This document shows, piece after piece, positions 55,931-64,000 of a DNA stretch of 64,000 nucleotides. This stretch comes from Saussurea involucrata (lineage: Eukaryota > Streptophyta > Magnoliopsida > Asterales > Asteraceae), in the NCBI GenBank assembly GCA_033807775.1, contig CM066324.1, positions 129,881,501 through 129,945,500 on the forward strand, given 5' to 3'. The stretch's first letter is position 1; each line of letters begins with the position of its first letter. Made by a program: the position numbers and the translations under genes. The notes beneath the pieces were generated by a model. That model ran no database searches, was not told where the DNA came from, and saw nothing but the letters and a program-made list of their open reading frames with translations.

Positions 55931-56525
55931 TTGTGAATGAAATGAGAGAAGAGAAATCAAGAGAGAAAACAATTCAAAGAAAGAAAAAGCAAGAGAGAAA
56001 TCAAGAAAAAAAGCAAGAGGAAGTGTGAATTGTGAATTGCATCTTACTGGTATTTATGGATGAAATCTCAAACATGCAAATGAATTTCAACCACAAATTT
56101 GTCTCCAAAGTACAATAATTGTGAAAAAAACAGTAAAAGCATGCAAGATTCGTCTAAGTACAGGGGCTGAAAGTGTAAATTTCAGGGACCAAAAGTGTAA
56201 AATTCGGGCCATCGCGGGCTGCGATCGCGGGCAGGGACCAAAAGTGCACCGCGGCCAAAGTTGAGGGGCTTCGCGGGGCATTTGGGGCCAAAATACGTGC
56301 CACATCACCGTATCCCGCGATCGCGGGACCTCATCGCGGGTATTTTGGGTATTTTTGCAAAATTGAAAAAATTTAGGGTATTTTGGTAACAGTTGGTCAA
56401 ACTTAGGGTATTTTAATTAATTTCCCAAAATTAAATTCGTTTTTTTGAATTTATCATATAAATTAATATTTATATAAACTTTTCTGTGTATGGAACCTCA
56501 AAATTGTTGAGAGGATGATCAGTCA

Positions 56526-58753
56526 TAGTGATGGCCAAAAAGCGGGTTCGGGTCGGGCCGAGGCAAAAACCGGTTTCAAACAGTGACGGTCAAAATCGGT
56601 TCTGAGAAGAAGAAAAACGGGTCGGGTCGGGCCGGGTTTAACCCGAAAATCCCTGACCCGTTTACTGGTATGGAAAACCGGTTTTTATAAAACCGGGCCG
56701 AGTCGGGCCCACAACCGGTTCTTGATCGGGCAGGCTTATTTTCTTATTTTTTAAAAAAAAATAATTTCTTTGTATAATAATTAATTACTAAACTTTAAAA
56801 AGTAAAAAATTGGATTGGATCACTAAAATACACTTTAAAAATACGTTTTATTTATAATATATATCACTAAATACACTTTTACGTTTTATAATTTATATAT
56901 AATTTTAAGTTACAAACTTACAAGTTACAATACATAAATTCTAAACACCCGAAGGTCTCGCTCCCGAACTCCCACCCCCATCACCCCATCCCCATGGATT
57001 GTAATTGTATGGATTGTATGGAGCGTAGTATGGATTCTGATTTGGATTGTAGTCTTCAAGAGAATTGTACTTCTGCAGTCGTGTAATAGCCGTCCGATCG
57101 TCAAGGCGGTCGGTGTCTGGTTCTTCTTCGTCATCGTCGTATTGGGAGACGTCACCGACACTACTAACATCAGAATTGTCGGTTACGGTTCCCGGCGTAC
57201 TTAGTAGTTCTTCCGCTTCGTTTTCGGCTAAGTTTTCTTCCACGCCGTCTAGATCATTCTCCATGTTTGTTTGATGTTGAATGCGGTCTTCTCCATCCAA
57301 GTAATCCTTCAGACATATGCAGCACTCTACCGATTGTGGGGTTAATCTTGTCCGACGCTCCGATATGATCCTGCCACTAAGAGAAAAAGTCAACTCCGAA
57401 GCTACGGTACTAGCTTGGATTGTTAATATATCAAGGGCAATAGTCGCCATAATCGGGAAACTCGGTTGTTTATTTTTCCATAAGCCTAAACTTAGTTAAA
57501 GGTTCATTAAGGCAACTTAAGCCGTCTTGAACGGCTAAGTTTATTATGTGTGCGCAACAACGTGTATGAAATAATTTTCCCTCTAAAATAGGGGATAAAG
57601 TCAAACGTAATTTTTCTACGCATGCCGTATTATTACTAGCATTATCGAGCGAAATACTAATAACTTTATTTTTTAAATTATAATATTGAAGACATCTCAT
57701 AATTATAGAAAACTGACGGTCACCCGAATATGGCGAACCAAAGTGCTCAAACGTGATTACACGTTTGCATAATTGTCACGATCACGGCATAATCCAATGT
57801 GCCGTTATGCATATATAAGATTGTGGCAATCCGAATGGTGCGCTCCATACATCACAAGTTAAAGAAACTTTGTTGGGTAAGTTTAAAAACATTTCTCGCG
57901 TATTTTTTTAGCCGTATTCCAAAGTTTTAAAGCATCACGCTTAAGAGTTTGACGACTTACCGAACCCTTGTAGCGTGGTTGGAACCCTTGTTTGATCATG
58001 TTCGTAATGTGACGATTGTCGAAATGTCCGAACGGCAACCCCACTTGAATGACACATTTCATTTGCATTTGTCGGGCGATATCCTCATTATACGACCATA
58101 CTTGACCGGAATTGTCAAGTATGGGTTGACTTGGATCGTCACCCGATTTCAACCTCTTGCATCTCTCATCGTAGTGACGCTTTAACGTGGTATTTGAAGA
58201 GGCTTGAAGGAAATCTCCACACCGTTTGCATTGCGCTTTTTTTGTACCGTCGGAAAACATCACCAAGTTGAAATGCTCCCAAACCGGTGCTCTTCGTCCA
58301 TGCTCGGCAACAATGGTGTAATTTTGTTCGGCTATTTTTTTTAGAGTAGAGACTAGAGAACTAGAGATTTTATAGTAGAATTTGCGAGAAACGAATATAG
58401 CGAGAGCCGAGAAATGAGAATTGTATGCGTTTTTTGCGTTTTGTAAGCAATGTAAGGTGGTGATATGAATCATAACACCCTAGTATTTATATGGGGTTGG
58501 AGGGTGAAAAATGAGCAAAAAAGCGGCCACAAATGGATTCCAACGTCTCTCTAACGGCTACTTTTTTTGAAAAAAATCGGGTCGGGCCGGGTCGCGAACC
58601 GGTTTCGGGTCAGGCCGGGGAAATCTATAAAAAGCCAAACCGATCCTGGCCATCGGGTTGGAAACCGGTTTCTGACCGGATCGAGCCAGGCCTGGTTTTT
58701 GGGCGGGTCGGTTCGGGTTGCCCGGTCGGATCGGGTCGATTTGGCCATCACTA
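56526..58753 (-). mobile_element. hAT transposon, 2.2 kb, internally deleted
   Basis: Termini TAGTGATGGCCAAA and TTGGCCATCACTA; ATCAGTCA duplicated at 56518-56525 and 58754-58761 (8 bp). GGGTCGGG- and ACCGGTT-rich subterminal repeats occur on both sides. Transposase sequence on the minus strand is incomplete. It shares ends and coding segments with the 820-bp copy at 12245-13064. Confidence 0.95.
56941..58473 (-). pseudogene. hAT transposase, frameshifted with core deletion
   Basis: From 58473 a frame of 196 codons carries a BED zinc finger with C82, C85, H100, C105 (AQCKRCGDFLQ...TTLKRHYDERC). After frame breaks, segments of the RNase H-like core follow: VSLTCDVWSAPFGLPQSYIC, FEHFGSPYSGDRQFS, VISISLDNASNNTACVEKL, FHTRCCAHIINLAVQDGL. 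Near 57460-57490 the sequence jumps to the C-terminal dimerisation domain (FPIMATIALDILTIQASTVA, FSLSGRIISERRTRLTPQSV, CCICLKDYL) and an acidic Asn/Tyr/Gly-rich tail. About 250 residues of the usual catalytic and helical region are missing. It resembles RICESLEEPER/Tam3-class plant hAT proteins. Inactive. Confidence 0.9.
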
Positions 58754-58761
58754 ATCAGTCA

Positions 58762-60130
58762 TAGTGAGACTGAGTCTGAGACACGGCCCAACCTCCTAAT
58801 ATATATAGGTAAAAAATAAACTTTAAATAAGAAAGAAATTTAATATTAACATAAAAGTAATAAAATACAAAGACAAAGAAACCTATTTTGAAGTTCAAAA
58901 TACATTAATCGATCATAAAGAAATTGAAATGGATAATTTCTTTGACCAACTACAAATTGGTTCCCATAATGAAAATGATGGAATTCCATTAAATTCTACA
59001 ATTTAAGGAATTCATCATTCTTTGGTCTAAGTGAAAGAAATGAATTTCTACCAACCAAACTTATGGTCAAATTCTATTCCAGTTTCTTCAAAGTCAAATT
59101 CATTCAATGGATTCCAAAACCAACAAATTCCATTTTGCGAACCAAACGCTCTATAAGGGTGTTTGGCCATTTCCTACCAACCAAATGCGTATCAAATTTC
59201 ATTCAGTTTCTTCAAAGTCAAATTTCCTTCAATGGATTCCAATTCCGTCAAATTTCCTTCAATAGATTCCATTTCCATCAAATTTCATTATACAAACCAA
59301 AGGCCCTCTAAAAGATTCAAACTTACCGCATTAGGAATTAAGACGATGGAAGTAGCATTTAATCCTTTTACGAACTTGGAATCCCTGTGGAATTCCTCAA
59401 AGGCTCAAACCCTCTTTCAACGTCTTCTTTGCTGAACAGTGTGACACTTCCTTTCCCAAAATATTTCATTTTAATGAAATGGTTTTCAAGTGCCATACGG
59501 GGAGGAGGGATGGGGGACAAGGACGACGGGATTTCTGTTCGACAACAAGGTTCTTGAGAAGAACAATGGGGTCGAGTGGGATGAGATCAAAAGAAATATG
59601 ATTTAAAAGAAATACCACAATTTAATTTTTTAAGAAAGTTATTTAGAAGAATTAAAAATGAAACGAATTAGAAACCAAAATTGCTATCAGTATAAATAAA
59701 ATGTAGAAACAAAAATCGAATTTAAAAAAAGAACATGAAGTTTGCTCTACATTACTATGAGCATATGGATAGGTACATTGGATAGAAACCCAAAAAACAA
59801 ACTTGGAACGAACAAAATATACTTTGATTCTAGATCCTTTTTTCTGTTGAAAAATTTGGTTCTTGGGTCATAATATCCGAGACCAAATGAATTTTTTTCA
59901 ACCTGAAACTACGTTGTTTTAAGTTTATAACTTTCAAACTAAAAATGTTCAAATCTACATTCATGTCACAACTTGGTTTTCTCGTTCCAAGATGTGAGCA
60001 AGTTAACCGAGATCGGTCCCTCTTATCCAATTTCTCATTCCCATCTTTTTTTGGGATTACAACAGTTCTAAATCGGTACATTTCTAACTATAAAAAAGGC
60101 ATAAATCTATAAAATATTTATAAAGTTGTC
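58762..60130. other. Intergenic with decayed direct repeats
   Basis: Between about 59040 and 59310 the phrase CAGTTTCTTCAAAGTCAAAT and TCAATGGATTCCAA occurs two or three times, with TACCAACCAAA motifs and GGGTGTTTGGCCATTTCC. This is a decayed DNA-transposon-like repeat. Nothing is recognised in 59450-60130; short frames there are not called. Confidence 0.4.
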
Positions 60131-60274
60131 CTACATTGAAAGAGAGATTGTTGAATATAAAAAGAGAGGTAGCTCAAGTTTGAAGTTCACTTGGTTCCAA
60201 TACAAATCAGAAAGACTACTACCAATGCCGAGTTTCCATGACTTGTAATTAGCCAAAGGATCTTCTCTCATGCT

Positions 60275-60315
<41 letters not shown>

Positions 60316-60719
60316 ACACAAAGCTCACTCCATATTCCTTTATATCTACATGATCATGACTATCACCAAAATCAGTAACATGAACACCAACTTCATCACC
60401 ATCTTTAAACTCCTTGTTCCAAAAACGTCCAATGGCTTAACCATACTTTATCACCTTCTTCATTAATTTATGGGCCAACCCACCCTTGAGGGCCATTTAT
60501 CTTGAGGCCAAACCGCCTTGTCAAATTATCTATTACAATTTTGGCCGACATGACACTGACACTCTTTCTGCTTGAAACTGTACTAGTCACAAAGCACATA
60601 TTTAACCCTCGAATCCTGCGATTCTTACCACATGACAAGCAGTTGCTTCTGTGAGTTATCCAATCTGGAAGCCTTTTCCCTTGAAAATATGTGGTAAATA
60701 CTCTATGTGTAAATACCAT
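60131..60719 (-). pseudogene. TIR-NBS-LRR resistance gene, C-terminal (C-JID) fragment
   Basis: On the minus strand from 60719: YFQGKRLPDWITHRSN, IRGLNMCFVTSTVSSRKS, AKIVIDNLTRRFGLKINGPQ, then in another frame DKVWLSHWTF and in a third FKDGDEVGVHVTD, VDIKEYGVSFVYDDDD. This succession is the C-JID (post-LRR jelly-roll) region of plant TIR-NBS-LRR immune receptors, which in Roq1/RPP1-type receptors recognises pathogen effectors. TIR, NB-ARC and LRR parts are absent, and two frame changes break it. A GAT repeat (60275-60314) encodes an expanded Asp run. The presence of a TNL gene supports a eudicot host. Confidence 0.75.
60275..60314. repeat. (ATC)n microsatellite
   Basis: About twelve ATC/CAT units; on the minus strand it encodes a poly-Asp run in the TNL fragment. 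Confidence 0.95.
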
Positions 60720-60789
60720 CTGTCAAATACTACAAGTTTTATCATATTGAAATACATACACACAGGATATATATATATATATACATATA

Positions 60790-61104
60790 GATTAAAGTTC
60801 AAGGGAGAACCTTGAAAAAAAAGAACCAGAAAACCATGAAAAAACGAATGAAAAAATATATCAAAATGGATGTCAAATTAAAGATAATAAAATGATAGAT
60901 TTTTTGGTGTAATTTGTTTTGCTTCAATTTTTGTTATATTTCGCCAATTTTGCATTTAAGAAATAGAGGGTAAATAATTTTATTTTTTTTTAAAATGGTT
61001 ATAACCACCTTTTAAATCATAATCATTGGATCATCTTAATCTAATAGCTTGGATGAGTTATTCGGTTCTTTCATTTTTTCTAGTTCTCTCCTGATCCCAT
61101 CCCC
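60790..61104. mobile_element. MITE bounded by TA microsatellite
   Basis: Left AGTTCAAGGGAGAACCTTGA with AAAAAAGAACC; right GGTTCTTTCATTTTTTCTAG and TTCTCTCCTGATCCC. These are imperfect inverted ends of about 35 bp. TATATATATA precedes it and a long TA/GT tract follows. Non-coding. Confidence 0.55.
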
Positions 61105-61106
61105 AT

Positions 61107-61193
<87 letters not shown>

Positions 61194-61210
61194 TGCGTGC
61201 GTGCGTGTGT
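61105..61210. repeat. (TA)n(TG)n compound microsatellite
   Basis: ATACATACATAC, then a long (AT)n run, then (GT)n ending in GCGTGCGTGCGTGCGTG. Confidence 0.97.
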
Positions 61211-61482
61211 AGAGAGAGGTTCAGGGGAAAATCTCAAAAAAACGAAAACCGAAGAACACACTGGATCGGGATGGTATGCACTTGTGCATACAGGTAAATT
61301 ATGTTGTTTTTTTGGTTTTTATGCACTTGTGCATGTTACAAATTACTTGTATGCACAAGTGCATACCGTCCAGATGAAGGGCTTTACTTGTATGCACAAG
61401 TGCATACCGTTCAGATGAATGGCTACCAAGGTGTTCTTAATTTTTTTTTCCTTTTTTGAGATTTTCACCTGAACCTGACCCT
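61211..61482. mobile_element. MITE bounded by TA/TG microsatellite, with palindromic decamers
   Basis: Left AGGTTCAGGGGAAAATCTCA and right TGAGATTTTCACCTGAACCT are inverted ends. TGCACTTGTGCAT occurs twice (61274, 61321) and its inverse ATGCACAAGTGCAT twice (about 61353, 61392). A TATATATG tract follows. Non-coding. Confidence 0.65.
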
Positions 61483-61610
61483 ATATATGTGTATATGTAT
61501 ATTTATAAAGAGACATTCACCTGTAGTCTAAGGTGCTGTTTGTTTTATAAGAGTGGTCTGAAGTCTTATTTCACCCCCTCTCTCTCTCTCTAACACACAC
61601 ACACACACTA

Positions 61611-62168
61611 GAGCATCCCAATGGTGGGGTTTGTAAACCCCCACATCATCTCTATACCGGTTCATGAAAAAACCTTAGCATTGGAGTCTAGCTCATGTGG
61701 CATACCGCTCCTTCTGCAAGGAGCGGTGCAAATGCCAGCGTGCCACCCAAATACACCCACAATTGAAGATAGCCCTCCATATATATTGCTAATAAATAAT
61801 TTATTTATTTAAAAAATAATTTAATAATCAATTGAAAAATAAATTAATTAATTATTAACTTTTTATTAAAATGTGATTTATTGAGTTTATATATTTTTTT
61901 ATCAAAATTAATTAGTTTAAATCATTAAAAAATAAAAAATAAAAAATTATATAATTCTATTTTTTAAATTTAACGTATTGTAACTTTTTTTATTTTAATT
62001 ATTAATTATTGTCTTTTAATTATAATTAAAGTTTAGTTATTGTTTTTTATTAAATTAACCATGAACCGGTCCATGATTGGGAGTGAGATGTTTATAAAAT
62101 GAGTAGAAAGAGAAAACTGATGTGGCAGAGTCATGAACCTCTGAAGATGTTCATGACTGGGGATGCTC
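61611..62168. mobile_element. Harbinger-like MITE
   Basis: Left end GAGCATCCCAATGGTGGGG, right end CATGACTGGGGATGCTC; flanks CTA and TTA, a near match to a 3-bp target duplication. ACCGGTTCATG near the left end has an inverse CATGAACCGGT near 62059-62070. The interior is very AT-rich. Confidence 0.6.
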
Positions 62169-62346
62169 TTAGTATTCCTTCAACCTTTCCTCTCACTGCA
62201 ATCTTCTAGTTGCAGTTCTTCTTGCTGATTCATTTCAGAGGTAAGTGGTTCTTGCCATATACAAAGTACACACCTACATAAATGAAGAACATATTTCATT
62301 CAATTTTATATAAACAGTAGATTTAACTACAGTCAAGATCTAGAAG
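62169..62346 (+). promoter_or_regulatory. Possible 5' UTR with intron for the split small gene
   Basis: TTCAGAG/GTAAGTGG at about 62240 is a good donor and AACTACAG near 62332 a good acceptor, about 15 bases before the ATG at 62347. This reads like a spliced plant 5' UTR. Inference only. Confidence 0.3.
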
Positions 62347-63434
62347 ATGAAGAACAGATTAGGAAAAATCGACGGTCGCTGGAGTGAGAACGTCGAGGGT
62401 TGTCGGAAGAGAATGGAGAGAAAAACGTGGGTTGCCGGAAGTAGGGGTGGCAAAGAGTGATCCAACCCGCCAACCCAACCCGAACCTAACCCAATAGTAG
62501 CAGGTTGAGTTGAGATTTTCAACCCATTTAAGTTAAATGGGTCAACCCGCCTAACCCAATTAATAAATGGGTTGGGTTGGGTTGAAATTTTCGACCTATT
62601 GCCAACCTGATTTTAACCCATTTACAACCTGATTTCAACCCATTTATAACCTTCTTTCAACCCATTTACAACCTGTTTGTAACCCATTTATGACTTGTTT
62701 TTAATTTATTATCATTATTTAATTATAATTAATAATTAAAAAGTTAATGAAAAAACTAAATATGATTCCACTAAAGTCTAAACATAACTCTTTTGGTCCT
62801 TCCATTTCAATATTCCATCGTTCAAACTTTCAAAGTCTAGATTCTCTAAACCCTAACCGACATTTCCTTCCAGTTCCAGCCAAGAGAGCGACACCAGACC
62901 TAGAAACTTACTTGTTTGACTTTATGGTTGTGTTTTATTGAAACTTTAAACAATTTATTTGGTTTTGTGGTTGTGACTTGTGTATTTGTCATGAAATTAT
63001 GTTTTTGTCATTTTGTATTTTATTTAAAGTTTTAAAATTAAATGGGTCAACCCAGGTTCAACCCATTTATTAAACAGGTTGGGTTGAGAAAATCATAAAC
63101 ATGTCAACCCACTACCAACCCATTTAAGTACTAAGTTGGGTTGGGTTGAAAATTTCAACCCATTACTTAAACAAGTTGGGTTGGGTTGAGTTTTTTAACC
63201 CAATTAATAAATGGGTTGAACCCGAATTCAACCCAACCCGACCTATTTACACCCCTAGCCGGAAGAGAACGGAGAGAACGACGGCGATGGGTGGCTAGAG
63301 TTGCAGATCGATTAGCAGAGGATGAAGACCGGCGATGGAGGCATGAAGCGGAGGAGGTGGCGGATTTTGAAATTAGGGCACAGATGGATCATGAGAGGAG
63401 AAGAGCTTTTAATACAATAGTTTGTCTCTTGTGA
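62347..63434 (+). pseudogene. Small basic open reading frame split by a hAT MITE
   Basis: ATG 62347 opens MKNRLGKIDGRWSENVEG and stays open to the insertion at 62442. After removing the 816-bp element and one copy of the 8-bp duplication, the same frame continues from 63266 to TGA at 63432-63434, ending ERRRAFNTIVCLL. The total is about 88 codons, rich in Arg and Glu (WVARVADRLAEDEDRRWRHE). The family was not recognised; it might itself be a transposon gene fragment. The frame consistency across the insertion is the main evidence that it was once coding. Confidence 0.4.
62442..63257. mobile_element. Non-autonomous hAT MITE with GGGTT-rich interior
   Basis: Left end TAGGGGTGGCAAA, right end TTTACACCCCTA; GCCGGAAG duplicated at 62434-62441 and 63258-63265. 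The interior holds many AACCCATTTA and GGGTTGGGTTG repeats in both orientations near the ends and an AT-rich non-transposase centre. The termini match the common plant hAT consensus. Confidence 0.93.
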
Positions 63435-63591
63435 ATTAAAAGTTTATCAGAGCATTTAAGCTATTTTTATTAAAAAAACACACACACTCTTAACTGCAAA
63501 AGGTCTGACCGAAATAGATAAAAGAGGTATTAAGACCTTTTTTTTAAAACAAACAAGCCCTAACTATTACCCCTAAATAGCAAACTTTTTT
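63435..63591. other. Spacer before MULE D
   Basis: AT-rich, with AAAAAACACACACAC and TTTTTTTTAAAAC runs; nothing coding. Confidence 0.5.
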
Positions 63592-64000
63592 GGGAAATTA
63601 ATTAAAATACCCTAAGTTTGACCATCTTTTACTGAAATACCCAAAATCTCTCCCATTTTGCAAAAATGCCCTAAAAATCCGCGATGGAGCCCGCGATCGC
63701 GGGCTCCAGGCCACGTGTCACCAATGTTTACCCACTTTGCCCGCGTTGGTCCCTCAAGAATGCCCGCGGTCCAGCTTCCCCCCCTCAAGAATGCCCGTGT
63801 GTGCACTTTTGGTCCCTGCCCGCGTTTGACTCATTGACCCCCGCGATCGCGGGCTACACGTGTCACCAAAGTTTGCCCACTTTGCCAGCGTTGGTCCCTC
63901 AAGAATACCCGCGGTACAGCTTTCCCCCCTCAAGAATGCCCGCGTGTGCATTTTTGGTCCCTGCCCGCGATTGACTTTCTTTGACCTCCCGCGATCGCGG
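63592..64000 (+). mobile_element. MULE copy D, left terminal repeat, cut by window end
   Basis: It starts GGGAAATTAATTAAAATACC like copy A, followed by the same GC-rich islands. A roughly 150-bp block (CCCGCGATCGCGGG to TTTTGGTCCCTGCCCGCG) is repeated in tandem (from about 63689 and again from 63840, a third start near 63988). That duplication is not present in the terminal repeats of A, B or C. The rest of the element lies outside the window. Confidence 0.88.

Larger units (their letters stand above)
52143..56426 (+). mobile_element. MULE copy C, least damaged transposase
   Basis: AAAATTAAA at 52134-52142 and 56427-56435 is a perfect 9-bp target duplication. 4284 bp long; termini GGGACATTAATTAAAAT and ATTTTAATTAATTTCCC. 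It starts 80 bp after the end of B. The minisatellite is nearly absent, which accounts for part of its smaller size. The terminal repeats carry the CCCGCGATCGCGGG palindrome (52242-52255). Confidence 0.96.

Noticed and set aside
61058..61297. Frames made of TH or VC repeats
   Set aside because: Translations of the (TA)n(TG)n microsatellite.
62500..63240. GGGTTGGGTT and AACCCATTTA repeats taken as interstitial telomere sequence
   Set aside because: The units are irregular, not TTTAGGG, and lie wholly inside a hAT MITE with clear ends and target duplication.

Overview
This is plant nuclear DNA, almost certainly from a eudicot. The evidence is a relic of a TIR-NBS-LRR resistance gene with its C-JID tail, an L-type lectin receptor kinase fragment, a trehalose-phosphate phosphatase fragment, a B3/DUF313 fragment, plant-type Ty1/copia, Ty3/gypsy (chromodomain), LINE, hAT, MULE and Harbinger transposons, and tRNA-Met primer binding sites. 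The overall look resembles Asteraceae repeats, but that is only an impression. The window is a nest of mobile elements with very few host genes.

Layout. 1-5.2 kb: a Ty1/copia element missing its 5' LTR, with a broken gag-pol. 5.8-6.5 kb: the one convincing intact host gene, a small two-helix membrane protein with a DUF761-like tail. 6.7-13.1 kb: MITEs, a Harbinger transposase tail, a probable MULE 5' remnant interrupted by a 377-bp hAT MITE, a lectin-kinase fragment and an 820-bp hAT deletion derivative. 13.2-15.7 kb: a rearranged B3-family gene and the last two exons of a trehalose-phosphate phosphatase gene, part of which is copied into a long inverted repeat. 15.7-31.6 kb: two L1-type LINEs head to head. 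The right one is full length with a 12-bp target duplication and carries a young gag-only LTR retrotransposon (21.1-26.0 kb). 32.3-33.2 kb: a fold-back element and a copia leader relic.

33.4-56.4 kb: three members of one Mutator-like (MULE) family, A, B and C, packed end to end. Each has its own perfect 9-bp target duplication, long terminal inverted repeats rich in a CCGCGATCGCGG palindrome, a spliced MURA-type transposase gene, and a convergent small coiled-coil gene in the position mudrB holds in maize MuDR. An AT-rich minisatellite lies between the two genes. Member B is split by an 8.8-kb Tekay-like gypsy element. A fourth member (D) begins at 63.6 kb and runs off the window. This two-gene MULE family is the most interesting system here. 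The transposase of every complete copy is damaged; copy C has one visible lesion in each gene, and copy B keeps the only open accessory gene.

56.5-63.6 kb: a 2.2-kb hAT element (a longer relative of the 820-bp one), a TNL resistance-gene tail, MITEs sitting in TA microsatellites, a Harbinger-like MITE, and a small open reading frame split by an 816-bp hAT MITE.

Many element boundaries rest on target duplications and inverted termini read directly from the sequence. Family names rest on recognised protein motifs without a database search.
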